NCBI RefSeq assembly: GCF_004102745.1
Contig: NZ_RLII01000002.1
Coordinates: 62,001-126,000, forward strand
Origin: Acetivibrio mesophilus
Lineage (GTDB): Bacteria > Bacillota > Clostridia > Acetivibrionales > Acetivibrionaceae
Length of the DNA: 64,000 nt
Direction: 5' to 3'
A model generated the notes under the pieces. It was not told the origin of the DNA and did no database searches. It saw nothing but the letters and a program-made list of their open reading frames with translations. Position numbers and translations under genes: made by a program. Each line of letters begins with the position of its first letter. Position 1 is the first letter of the stretch. Below are positions 1 through 8,409 of the stretch, piece after piece.

Positions 1-3000
1 ATCCGTTTTTTGGCAAACGATAAAGAAACAGCCCATCAGTTATTTGGTGCATTCTATGATATTATAAAAGAGCGTGAACAACGCACCAACAAAGATAAAA
101 TCGATACACCCCTTACTCCTGTGAATTTACCTCATTATGTATTTATTCTAGCCGACATCCGTTTGATTGAGAATGAGGCAATTATGAATTATTTGGCTCA
201 CAACAACCAAATCCTCGGGGTATCAACTATTTATCTTTTTGACAGGATTGAGTATCTTCCAAAAGATTGTCAGGTTATTATTGAGCTGGCTCCCAAATCC
301 GGTCATATGGTGCAAAGAAGCCAGGGGTCATCCCCTATCCCCTTTTTGCCGGATATAGCATCTATAAAGGATGCAGAGCATTTTTCCAGAAGCATGGCTC
401 CTATACGCATAAAGGAATTGCTGACTTCGACCAATCTGCCTTCTGCAATAACGCTTCTTCAACTGTATTCAGTCAGAACCGTCGAGGAATTGAATATATT
501 GGGAAGATGGAAAGAAAACAAAGCTTTCCGTTCATTGGCTGCTCCCCTTGGAATCCGTACCGGCAATGAAATGATTTCCCTTGACCTCCATGAGCGCGGA
601 CAGGGTCCCCATGGATTGGTTGCAGGTACTACGGGTTCCGGTAAAAGTGAGCTTCTCCAGTCCTTTATAATTTCTGTGGCAATAAACTTTCATCCCCATG
701 ATGTGGTTTTTGTTCTGATAGATTATAAAGGAGGAGGTATGGCAAACGCATTTCTCGATATGCCTCATCTGGTTGGAACAATTACCAACCTTGGAGGAAA
801 TCAGACAACCCGTGCCCTTGTATCAATTAAGAGTGAGCTTAAGAGAAGACAGACAATTTTTGCCGAACATGGAGTAAACCATATAGACAGCTATCAAAAA
901 CTTTACCACAGCCAGAAAGCCAAAGAACCCCTTCCTCATCTTGTCATAATTGCGGACGAATTCGCAGAGTTAAAAAGTGAACAGCCGGATTTTATGAGAG
1001 AGTTGGTAAGTACTGCGAGGGTTGGGCGAAGCCTTGGTGTGCACCTTATTCTTGCAACGCAGAAGCCGGCGGGTGTAGTTGATGATCAGATATGGAGTAA
1101 CGCTCGCTTCCGTATTTGTCTTAAGGTTCAAGGGCCTCAGGACAGCCAGGATGTTATCAAACGTCCCGATGCTGCAGATATCAAACTGCCTGGAAGAGCC
1201 TTCATACAAGTTGGAAACGATGAAATATTCGAGCTTTTCCAGTCTGCATGGAGTGGAGCAGGCTATACTCCTGACGCCAGCGAAGAAATCAATACACAGA
1301 ATGATATTTCAGAAGTAGCCATAGATGGTAAACGTCACCAACTTTATACAAGATCCACATCACGAATCAGCAAAGCTGAATTTACTCAGCTTGAAGCTAC
1401 TGTCGCTCATATAGCAAGTGTGGCTCAGCATGATAATATAGTTCGTCTTAAAGGACCATGGCTTCCGCCTCTTCCTGAGCACATCTATCTTGAAACCCTC
1501 CTTACTGATGTAAACGGGTGCTGGGATGGTGAAAAGTGGACAAAGGCAGATACATGGTTAAATCCAGTCATTGGACTATTAGATGATCCGGAAAAACAGC
1601 TTCAGGCTCCATTGACAGTTGATCTTGGAAAAGAGGGACACTTAATCGTATATGGCTCACCGGGATATGGCAAAACCACGCTTTTGCAGACTTTAATTAT
1701 GTCCCTGGCATTAAACTACTCTCCTTCCGATGTAAATATGTATATACTGGATTTTGGTGTTAGAACTCTAGGTATATTCTCAGGGCTTCCCCACGTTGGA
1801 GGAACAGTAATGGTTGACGAGGAAGAGAAGCTAAATAAGCTCTTCAAATACATATTAAAAGAAATGGATACACGAAAAGATCTCTTCTCCGAAAAAGGCG
1901 TCAGCAGCTTGACAGCCTATAGAGATGCCAGTGAGGAAACACTTCCGGCAATTGTAGTTATCATAGATAATTTCTCTGCCTTCTCCGAGATGTATCCCGA
2001 ATATGAAGATTATCTTATTCAGATTTCCAGAGAAGGAGGTAATTTAGGCATACATATAGTAGTGACATGCAGTAGCACATCAGCGATTCGCTACAAATTG
2101 AGTTCCAATTTCAAGCTGGCTATTGCACTTCAGATGTCCGATAAAGGTGACTATTCACTTATTGTAGGAAGAACCTTTGGTTTGGAACCTAGCCCTGTAA
2201 ACGGACGCGGTCTGGTAAAGGGTAATCCTCCCCTTGAATTCCAGACAGCCTTGCCAACGGAAGGCGAATCGGAAATTGAACGAACAATAAAACTTAAGTC
2301 AACTATAAGTGAAATATCAAAAAGCTGGACAGGCTCCAAAGCCAAGCCTATTCCTGTTATGCCTGAAATCGTATACTACAAGGATCTTATTACGAGAGAT
2401 GAAGTCAAAAAGACCCTTGCTCGTAAACCTGTGTGTGTACCTCTTGGAATTGAAGAAAATGAAATGGAGTTAAGCTTTATTGACTTGCTGGATACGCCCC
2501 ATTTGTTGGTATCTGGAGATATTCAAAGCGGTAAGACAACATTCCTTCAAGCGCTTACTATTACCCTTGCTCTTAAATTCTCTCCGGAAAAGCTGGCAAT
2601 ACACATCTTTGACTCAAGCTCTCTCGGGCTCTATGCATTAAGCCAGCTTCCCCACACCAAAACCTATACCAACGATGGGGAGAATATAGCCGACTTTGCA
2701 GAATCCCTTAAAAAAGAGATTGATGATAGAAAATCTGACCTTAATAAAGAGAGGATTCGTGCGGGAGGATTGATTAATGATAAGGATTTCATTTTGAACC
2801 GACAACTCAGCCTTATTTTGATTGACGACTTTAATGATTTTATGCAGTATGCCGACTCTACTACCAAAGACCTACTTGAAATACTGGTAAAAAAGGAACG
2901 AAATCTTGGTATAAGTACGGTCATGGCAGGTTACACCCAAGATGTGGGCTCTAGTTGGGATAATTTAGCGAAGGCTTTTAAAGACATGCAAACAGGTATA

Positions 3001-3213
3001 TTACTGGGAAGTATCTCCGACCAACAACTGTTTTCCATCAGGCTCCCCTATGGAACAACCGAAAAGGCAATAAACCCCGGTGATGGCTATCTTGTTAATC
3101 GAGGACGTTTTTGCAGAGTTAAGACGGCTATGCTGGAAAACAATATCCTAAAGGCATGGATAACACAGATTAAAAAGAGCTATAGCAATAAAGATAATAG
3201 GCCTGTCGAATAA
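1..3213 (+). CDS. essC: EssC-type FtsK/SpoIIIE ATPase of type VII secretion, 5' end cut by window
   Basis: Membrane-coupled motor ATPase that drives export of WXG100 proteins. The frame is open to the first base of the window, so the N-terminal FHA and transmembrane part usual in EssC (about 1,400-1,500 residues) lies outside; 1,070 codons are visible. Three tandem FtsK/SpoIIIE domains can be seen, with P-loops GTTGSGKSE (near base 630), GSPGYGKTT (near 1655) and GDIQSGKTT (near 2520). Domain 1 has a complete Walker B (LVIIADEFAEL); in domains 2 and 3 the acidic pair is IIDNF and LIDDF, so the catalytic Glu is not kept, as in other EssC proteins where only domain 1 is fully active. It is followed by a WXG100 gene and an EsaB-like gene, which fixes the system as type VII. 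Assignment is firm; the exact start is unknown. Confidence 0.93.
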   Translation: MRFLANDKETAHQLFGAFYDIIKEREQRTNKDKIDTPLTPVNLPHYVFILADIRLIENEAIMNYLAHNNQILGVSTIYLFDRIEYLPKDCQVIIELAPKSGHMVQRSQGSSPIPFLPDIASIKDAEHFSRSMAPIRIKELLTSTNLPSAITLLQLYSVRTVEELNILGRWKENKAFRSLAAPLGIRTGNEMISLDLHERGQGPHGLVAGTTGSGKSELLQSFIISVAINFHPHDVVFVLIDYKGGGMANAFLDMPHLVGTITNLGGNQTTRALVSIKSELKRRQTIFAEHGVNHIDSYQKLYHSQKAKEPLPHLVIIADEFAELKSEQPDFMRELVSTARVGRSLGVHLILATQKPAGVVDDQIWSNARFRICLKVQGPQDSQDVIKRPDAADIKLPGRAFIQVGNDEIFELFQSAWSGAGYTPDASEEINTQNDISEVAIDGKRHQLYTRSTSRISKAEFTQLEATVAHIASVAQHDNIVRLKGPWLPPLPEHIYLETLLTDVNGCWDGEKWTKADTWLNPVIGLLDDPEKQLQAPLTVDLGKEGHLIVYGSPGYGKTTLLQTLIMSLALNYSPSDVNMYILDFGVRTLGIFSGLPHVGGTVMVDEEEKLNKLFKYILKEMDTRKDLFSEKGVSSLTAYRDASEETLPAIVVIIDNFSAFSEMYPEYEDYLIQISREGGNLGIHIVVTCSSTSAIRYKLSSNFKLAIALQMSDKGDYSLIVGRTFGLEPSPVNGRGLVKGNPPLEFQTALPTEGESEIERTIKLKSTISEISKSWTGSKAKPIPVMPEIVYYKDLITRDEVKKTLARKPVCVPLGIEENEMELSFIDLLDTPHLLVSGDIQSGKTTFLQALTITLALKFSPEKLAIHIFDSSSLGLYALSQLPHTKTYTNDGENIADFAESLKKEIDDRKSDLNKERIRAGGLINDKDFILNRQLSLILIDDFNDFMQYADSTTKDLLEILVKKERNLGISTVMAGYTQDVGSSWDNLAKAFKDMQTGILLGSISDQQLFSIRLPYGTTEKAINPGDGYLVNRGRFCRVKTAMLENNILKAWITQIKKSYSNKDNRPVE

Positions 3214-3244
3214 TTAAAGCTGACTACTAAATTAGAATTCTCTA

Positions 3245-3273
3245 TTGATTTTTGCTTATTTTTCTGAGATAAT
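3245..3273 (+). promoter_or_regulatory. Probable sigma-A promoter of esxA
   Basis: TTGATT and GATAAT separated by 17 bases, lying 70 bases upstream of the esxA start in the gap after essC. It would let the secreted substrate be made separately from the ATPase. Read by eye only. Confidence 0.5.
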
Positions 3274-3343
3274 AATGTTGTTTGGTACAGACTTCATATA
3301 GTCGAAATTAATACCAATATTAATTTAAAAAGGGGGAATAAAA

Positions 3344-3646
3344 ATGGCAGGTATTATTCGTATTACACCAGAAGAGGTTAAAAGCGCTGCTAGGAGAATA
3401 GGTCAAAAAACTACTGAAACTACGAATTTTCTAAATAATATCCAGACCGAAATAACCAACCTTCAAAGCATCTGGGAAGGTAATGCTGCTCAGGCTTATG
3501 TTGAACAGTTTCAGGCATTAAGAAAAGAACTTGAGACAAAGCTAAATCAATGTCTCGCTGACCTTCAAAAATCACTAGAATCAGTTGCACAAGCTCTTGA
3601 TCAGGCTGATAAAGATGTAGCTAGTAAACTTCGTAGCGGTAAGTAA
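3344..3646 (+). CDS. esxA: WXG100 (ESAT-6-like) type VII secretion substrate
   Basis: Small helical-hairpin protein exported by the EssC machine. It is 100 residues long, the canonical WXG100 size, with the turn motif W-E-G (SIWEGNAA) at about residue 46 between two long amphipathic helices. No signal peptide is present, as expected. A strong GGGGG ribosome site sits 8 bases before the ATG. It has its own promoter upstream and a 12-bp hairpin after it, so it is probably made in excess of its neighbours. The C-terminal helix contains a Y-free tail ending in LRSGK, so the YxxxD/E export signal known in mycobacteria is not obvious; WXG100 dimers of Firmicutes often lack it. Confidence 0.95.
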   Translation: MAGIIRITPEEVKSAARRIGQKTTETTNFLNNIQTEITNLQSIWEGNAAQAYVEQFQALRKELETKLNQCLADLQKSLESVAQALDQADKDVASKLRSGK

Positions 3647-3733
3647 AATTTTCTACTTACATAAAAATAAAAACTTGGAACACCAAGTTCCATCGTTTTT
3701 GCCTCTTTCATTTTACCAAGAGGCCAAATTCGT

Positions 3734-3767
3734 AAAGAGGCTATGTAAAATCTGCATAGCCTCTTTT
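3734..3767 (+). terminator. Hairpin after esxA
   Basis: A perfect 12-bp inverted repeat (AAAGAGGCTATG with CATAGCCTCTTT, 9-base loop) ending in TTTT. A smaller hairpin (AACTTGG/CCAAGTT) precedes it near 3672. Probably a partial terminator setting a high esxA to downstream ratio. Confidence 0.6.
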
Positions 3768-3786
3768 AAAGTGAGGTTGAAAAAGT

Positions 3787-4035
3787 ATGAACAATGTAAT
3801 TGTAACAGTTAAATCCAAGAACAAAAAAGATACCCGTGATTTAGAGCTCCCCACTGATATACCGGCAAAGCATCTATCATCATTGATAGCTTACGCTCTT
3901 CGCCTTGACGATGATTTGACCAGTGTCACTTCAAAGTTTCATTTATATGCTGAGCCATTAGGACGAGTTCTGCGGGATGATGAGACCCTTGAAGATGCTG
4001 GTGTATGGGATGGCTCTATCTTAACAATTCTATAA
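3787..4035 (+). CDS. EsaB/YukD-like ubiquitin-fold protein
   Basis: An 82-residue protein resembling the ubiquitin-like YukD/EsaB family that accompanies EssC in Firmicutes. Visible features are a beta-rich start (NNVIVTVKSKNKKDTRDLEL), a central helix with the LSSLIAYAL segment, and the family-like ending LYAEPLGRVLRDDETLEDAGVWDGSILTIL, split here over the last 30 residues. No C-terminal Gly-Gly is present, so conjugation is not expected. GAGG ribosome site 9 bases upstream of ATG. In B. subtilis and S. aureus this family is needed for, or regulates, type VII secretion; the same role is inferred from position between esxA and the phosphatase. Confidence 0.82.
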   Translation: MNNVIVTVKSKNKKDTRDLELPTDIPAKHLSSLIAYALRLDDDLTSVTSKFHLYAEPLGRVLRDDETLEDAGVWDGSILTIL

Positions 4036-4095
4036 CTTCTATTTAAATAGAATATACTGTTATCTTTTATATAATTTATTATGAAAGGATAAGCC

Positions 4096-4926
4096 ATGTA
4101 TAGTGAAAAAAATATTATTTTGCGGGCTTCAGTTGCCAGTGATACCGGCTCTGTACGCAGTGTTAATGAGGATAATTTTTATCTTAACGGTATCTTTATT
4201 TCCTCGTCTATGAATGAAAAATCTATTCCTCTTGATATTAATGAAGCTGACTCCTTTTTCCTGTTTGCAGTAAGTGATGGCATGGGTGGAGAAACCCATG
4301 GTAATAAAGCTTCTTTTACTGCTATGAATGAGCTAAAGAAGGCACATAACCTAATTAGGAGCAATAATGATGGCAATATTGAGGAATGTATTAATAGGAT
4401 TAACTCCTATATTAATAACACCAATAAATTAATATATAATTTAAGTCTTGAATATGGTGCGAGGATAGGAACAACCTTTGCTGCTCTTTTGCTATACGAC
4501 GGCCGGGCACAGGCATTGAACTTAGGTGACAGCCGCGTCTACCATTTTAGAGACAATGAAATAATCCAACTCACCAAAGACCATACAGAGGCCGAAAGGC
4601 TCATAAGACTAGGTATTTTAAGCCCGGAAGAAGCATCAAACAGCCCGCGTAGGAATATGCTTTCTAGATATCTTGGCATATCTCCGGAAGAAGGAACTGT
4701 CGAAGCAGATGTTTCGGATAGCTTTTCCGTTGAAAAGGGCGATGTATTCCTTCTTTGCACTGACGGCCTTACAAGTATGGTTAAAGATGAACTCATAAAG
4801 AATATTATTAGTTCTGAAAATTTACCTTCGAAAATCGCGCCAAAACTTATAGATGAAGCGCTAAAAAAAGGTGGGTTTGATAATATAACTTGTATTGTAG
4901 TCAAAATAGAAGATATCCTAATCTAA
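4096..4926 (+). CDS. PP2C-family Ser/Thr protein phosphatase
   Basis: A 276-residue soluble PPM phosphatase. The metal-binding motifs are all present: SVNEDN near the N-terminus, SDGMGGETHGN at about residue 57, NLGDSRVY near 140, CTDGLTSMV near 222 and GFDNIT near 262. It sits between the EsaB-like gene and the Ser/Thr kinase gene in the same orientation, so it most likely reverses the kinase's phosphorylation. AAAGG ribosome site before ATG. Compared with the stand-alone PrpC-type phosphatase that partners PASTA kinases, it has an insertion (residues 30-50) between the first two motifs. Substrates are unknown; EssC or its FHA region is a plausible target by inference only. Confidence 0.93.
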   Translation: MYSEKNIILRASVASDTGSVRSVNEDNFYLNGIFISSSMNEKSIPLDINEADSFFLFAVSDGMGGETHGNKASFTAMNELKKAHNLIRSNNDGNIEECINRINSYINNTNKLIYNLSLEYGARIGTTFAALLLYDGRAQALNLGDSRVYHFRDNEIIQLTKDHTEAERLIRLGILSPEEASNSPRRNMLSRYLGISPEEGTVEADVSDSFSVEKGDVFLLCTDGLTSMVKDELIKNIISSENLPSKIAPKLIDEALKKGGFDNITCIVVKIEDILI

Positions 4927-4949
4927 ATCAATCTATAATACATATTTCA

Positions 4950-4979
4950 TTGGCTATATACCGTATTTGATGCTATAAT
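4950..4979 (+). promoter_or_regulatory. Probable promoter of the kinase gene
   Basis: TTGGCT and TATAAT separated by 18 bases, ending 45 bases before the kinase ATG. It suggests the kinase can be transcribed apart from the phosphatase. Confidence 0.45.
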
Positions 4980-5023
4980 TATAGAATAATTATAAGATAT
5001 AATTAACCTTGGAGGTCCGAAAA

Positions 5024-7129
5024 ATGCATGTTTCTTCCAATGATTATATAAAAAAATATGAGCCTCTATGGGGGGCGTGGTGTGTAGAATCCTTTATTGG
5101 TGAAGGAAGCTATGGAAAGGTATATAAAATCTTTAAAGAGGAATGGGGTTTTAAATACCAGTCTGCCCTAAAGCTCATAAGTATTCCCACCCAAGAACAG
5201 CACCGCGAAGCCGTTGCAACCATTGGCAATGATAATTATTCCCTAGAGCAGTACTTTGAAAGTGCTGTTAAAAATATCGTTAACGAAATACATATGATGT
5301 ATACCTTGCGAGGCAATACGAATATAGTAAGCTATGAAGACCATTTGGTGCAAAAAAGCAGTGAACGTTTTGGTTGGGATATACTGATACGAATGGAGTA
5401 TCTTACTACGCTTAACAAATACATATCCCAAAACGGTCTTACCCGAGCAGGCGTGGTAAATATTGCTCTGGATATCTGTTCTGCTTTGGAAATTTGTGAG
5501 CAAAAGAATATAATCCATAGAGATATAAAAGACGAGAATATATTTGTTACATCCGACGGTAAATTTAAGCTCGGTGATTTTGGTATTGCAAAGGAATTAA
5601 CTCGAGCCTCGCTGGCCTCATCTATACGAGGTACACCTCTATATATGGCACCGGAAGTATATAGAGGAAAACCTTATGATTTAAGGTCCGACCTGTATTC
5701 CTTGGGTATTGTGATATATAAGCTTTTAAATCATGGAAGATTTCCTTTTATGCCTCCCTATCCTCAGGAGCTAAAGTATAAAGACAGTGAAGCAGCCTTG
5801 GACAAAAGGCTTTCCGGAGAAGCGGTTACACCTCCCTTGCAGGCTGGTGAAAAGCTCTCACAGTTTATATTGAAAATGTGCGCCTACGATCCTGATGAAA
5901 GGTATTCTTCAGCCGTTGAGGCTAAAAAGGTGCTTTTTAGCATTTTATCCGAGATGAGCAATGAAGAACGTTCATATTTGGTTATTACACCGTCTGCAAT
6001 TGACAATGCTGCAAAGGACACTGAGCCCAAAGCTGACTTTCCTTCCCAGCAAGTCGACATTACGCCACAGGTCAATAGTGAAAACAAAGACGATAAGAAT
6101 ATGGACGATGATTGCATGGATACCGTGCTTTTAAATATCTCAAGTCCGCCGGATGATGTACCAAAAAAGCCTTTGGATAGGACAGTTAGCATATTTGGAA
6201 GTTTACTAAAAAGAGAAATGGTTTATAACCATATCGGAAATCAATCAGGAAATATATTAAACGGAGGATTGGTGTGTACTCAGGGCTCCTGGCTTTACTT
6301 TTCCAATGCCGGTTCTGACTATAATATTTATAAAGTAAAGTTTGACGGTAGTGACCTTCAAAGGGTAAACGTTGATGAATCTTGGTTTCTTAATGTTTGT
6401 GGAAACTGGCTTTATTACACTGATCCCAATAATAATGACAATATATTTAGGATCGACCTAGAAGGAAATGGTAAGACCCAACTCAACGATGATCGTTCCT
6501 GGGACATAACAGTTAGTGGAGATTGGATTTACTATATAAATGAAAGTGATGGATACAAGCTCTACAAAATAAAAACTGATGGTACAGACAAAACTAAGTT
6601 GAACAATGACTTCACCCACGGCCTGTCTATTAAGGATGACTGGCTTTACTACAGCAACAAAAGTGATGGAGGCAAAATATACAAGATAAACACAATGGGT
6701 AAAGGCAGAACAAGGATTGTCAACGACGAAGCCAGCTATATTAATATTTCCGGCGAATATATCTTCTACTGTAATAAAAGTGACGGATTTAAGCTTTATA
6801 GGGTGAGTATTGACGGTCGATCCAAAAACAAGCTGAATGATGATATTTCCTACAATATAAATGTATTAAATGGCTGGGTATACTACTGTAACAAGAGCGA
6901 TGGCGGCAGCATTTACCGAATCAGAATCGAGGGAAGCGATAAATCAAAGCTTAATAATGAAAATTCCGAATTTATAAATTTAGCCAACGAGCACATATAT
7001 TATTGCAGCAAATCCAATGGTAGCAAACTTTATAGTATGTCTCTCGGTGGAAGTAACAGAACAAAAATAAGTATAGATAGGCAGGAAAACAATGATGAGG
7101 ATAATGATGAGGGCTGGTTCTACCTGTAA
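5024..7129 (+). CDS. Soluble Ser/Thr protein kinase with seven-repeat C-terminal (DUF5050-like) domain
   Basis: A 701-residue Hanks-type kinase. The ATG at 5024 is chosen because GGAGG (5011-5015) lies just upstream; an in-frame TTG at 5009 overlaps that site. The kinase domain (about residues 15-310) has the Gly loop GEGSYGKV, the ATP lysine in SALKLI, the catalytic loop HRDIKDEN, DFG and APE, so it should be active. A charged linker (about 325-400) leads to seven tandem repeats of about 39 residues (about 420-690), each opening with WLYY-like aromatic residues followed by KSDG and IYKI-like segments, resembling DUF5050 beta-propeller repeats. No transmembrane helix is seen, unlike PASTA kinases. 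It follows the PP2C gene and is convergent with the Tad locus. Role by inference: phospho-control of type VII secretion, with the repeat domain as sensor or scaffold. Confidence 0.9.
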   Translation: MHVSSNDYIKKYEPLWGAWCVESFIGEGSYGKVYKIFKEEWGFKYQSALKLISIPTQEQHREAVATIGNDNYSLEQYFESAVKNIVNEIHMMYTLRGNTNIVSYEDHLVQKSSERFGWDILIRMEYLTTLNKYISQNGLTRAGVVNIALDICSALEICEQKNIIHRDIKDENIFVTSDGKFKLGDFGIAKELTRASLASSIRGTPLYMAPEVYRGKPYDLRSDLYSLGIVIYKLLNHGRFPFMPPYPQELKYKDSEAALDKRLSGEAVTPPLQAGEKLSQFILKMCAYDPDERYSSAVEAKKVLFSILSEMSNEERSYLVITPSAIDNAAKDTEPKADFPSQQVDITPQVNSENKDDKNMDDDCMDTVLLNISSPPDDVPKKPLDRTVSIFGSLLKREMVYNHIGNQSGNILNGGLVCTQGSWLYFSNAGSDYNIYKVKFDGSDLQRVNVDESWFLNVCGNWLYYTDPNNNDNIFRIDLEGNGKTQLNDDRSWDITVSGDWIYYINESDGYKLYKIKTDGTDKTKLNNDFTHGLSIKDDWLYYSNKSDGGKIYKINTMGKGRTRIVNDEASYINISGEYIFYCNKSDGFKLYRVSIDGRSKNKLNDDISYNINVLNGWVYYCNKSDGGSIYRIRIEGSDKSKLNNENSEFINLANEHIYYCSKSNGSKLYSMSLGGSNRTKISIDRQENNDEDNDEGWFYL

Positions 7130-7161
7130 GCCCTTCCTCTATTCCCTCACCATAAAAAATA

Positions 7162-7647
7162 TTAATTTTCCATACGAGCAAATAGTGTTCTTTCTCTTAC
7201 TAATTCAAAGGAATTATCTCCTACAAATTCTTTTAGGTAATTCCTTTTAAATTTGTACTCCGTTGTAACAATAATGTGGCATTCATCAGGATAATCGGCA
7301 TCATATTGGAATTCAACCACAAAATCGTTGTACCTTACATTATTTGATCTAAAGTATGCTTTATTATCACTCACATATAGATAATCCAACTTAAGGGTAG
7401 CAGAAAAAACTTCACAAAAAACGCTGATGAAGTTCTCGTCCTCGCTATACATATCAAAATTAAACTTCTTTTCCAGATCCCTGATATCCGTCAATTTAAA
7501 ACCGGTCAATCGAGCAGATTTTGCTGCCGACTCTACAGCAGAATCTATCTGTGCCTTCTCCGAAAAAATCTCAACCATTTCAAAAAAAGGCTGGAATAAA
7601 ATTGACGCAAAGACTATAACCAGAATCATTATCGCTAAATTCTTCAT
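7162..7647 (-). CDS. N-terminally anchored pseudopilin-like protein (TadE/TadG-like)
   Basis: A 161-residue protein, last gene of the Tad locus. One hydrophobic N-terminal helix (about residues 4-20) is followed by a mostly polar, beta-rich domain with SAVESAAKSAR near residue 38, the sort of helix seen after the anchor of TadE/G pseudopilins. GGTGAT ribosome site before ATG. No specific family was recognised by eye; the assignment rests on topology and on position next to the pilin and secretion genes. It ends 32 bases from the oppositely read kinase gene. Confidence 0.6.
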   Translation of the reverse strand: MKNLAIMILVIVFASILFQPFFEMVEIFSEKAQIDSAVESAAKSARLTGFKLTDIRDLEKKFNFDMYSEDENFISVFCEVFSATLKLDYLYVSDNKAYFRSNNVRYNDFVVEFQYDADYPDECHIIVTTEYKFKRNYLKEFVGDNSFELVRERTLFARMEN

Positions 7648-7665
7648 AATATCACCTTTTTGCCG

Positions 7666-8079
7666 TCATTTCGGGTCCAGATCCTTATTAAAATACAGGC
7701 ATGTTGTCTCTACAGTAAAGGAGACAGGCCAGTCACGCTCTATCTTAAAAAAGCTCATATCCATACGGATGGGATACTTTGCATTTATAGTAACACTGAA
7801 CTGATCTCCCCTTTGTAAAACCTCAGGTTCAAACTGTCCTTCTATATCACCTAAGCTAATGGGATTCTCCTTAAAAAAAGGCTTTTTGTTCAGATTTTCA
7901 ATTATCATCCATGCTTCATCTTCATCAATATAGTTGTGCTGTGCTGATAAGGTTGATAAGTTGTATGTCTCATAAGCTAAGGTCATGTACCAGGGAAAGA
8001 AAAAAATGAAGTTAGTAGTTATCAAAAATACAGCACAAACCAGAAGCACTATTACTATACTTTTTGCAAAACCAGCCAT
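7666..8079 (-). CDS. N-terminally anchored TadE-like protein
   Basis: A 137-residue protein with one N-terminal membrane helix (about residues 7-27, very rich in Ile, Val and Phe) and a polar outer domain. It begins 56 bases after the pilin gene ends and is followed 18 bases later by the similar 161-residue protein, so the two form a pair of candidate minor pseudopilins. Family membership was not recognised directly; the call is from topology and operon position. Confidence 0.55.
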   Translation of the reverse strand: MAGFAKSIVIVLLVCAVFLITTNFIFFFPWYMTLAYETYNLSTLSAQHNYIDEDEAWMIIENLNKKPFFKENPISLGDIEGQFEPEVLQRGDQFSVTINAKYPIRMDMSFFKIERDWPVSFTVETTCLYFNKDLDPK

Positions 8080-8135
8080 AGAAAATCACCCGGTTCTATT
8101 GATATCGCCGGGTATACCTCCTTAAATACAATGTA

Positions 8136-8354
8136 TTAACCCATCAGATTCTGAATTTGCTCCCATAGGAAGTCCCATACTTGGTTTACTATACCCTCGA
8201 GCAATCCACCCTGCAATATAGTAAGAATAAGGCCCACAACTACTATCACCGCTACAGTAATAGCAATCTGCTTTACTCCAAATTCTCCCCTCTCATCTTT
8301 CAAAAACCTTTTGATTGATTTTTTCATTAACTCCTTTTTTATTGCTTTCTTCAT
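8136..8354 (-). CDS. Flp/Tad-type prepilin-like peptide
   Basis: A 72-residue protein: a basic N-terminal leader of about 25 residues ending in DERGEFG, then one long hydrophobic helix (IAITVAVIVVVGLILTI) and a short amphipathic tail. This is the layout of class IVb Flp pilins, whose leader is cut just before the helix by a TadV/CpaA peptidase. The Gly-Glu-Phe-Gly context is not the usual G-xxxx-E-Y, so the cut site is uncertain. AGGGGG ribosome site before ATG. It lies downstream of tadC rather than at the head of the operon, where the major pilin usually is. No prepilin peptidase gene is in the window. Confidence 0.65.
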   Translation of the reverse strand: MKKAIKKELMKKSIKRFLKDERGEFGVKQIAITVAVIVVVGLILTILQGGLLEGIVNQVWDFLWEQIQNLMG

Positions 8355-8409
8355 TTAATTAACCCCCTCAGTTTTAATTTATTCTTAATATATACTTAGT
8401 AATTAATTA

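Noticed and set aside
3662-3700. AACTTGG/CCAAGTT hairpin as the main esxA terminator
   Set aside because: The stem is short; the 12-bp hairpin at 3734-3767 is the better candidate.
6284-7100. DNA tandem repeat or CRISPR-like array in the kinase gene
   Set aside because: The repetition is at protein level (39 residues) with diverged codons; there are no identical repeats with unique spacers.
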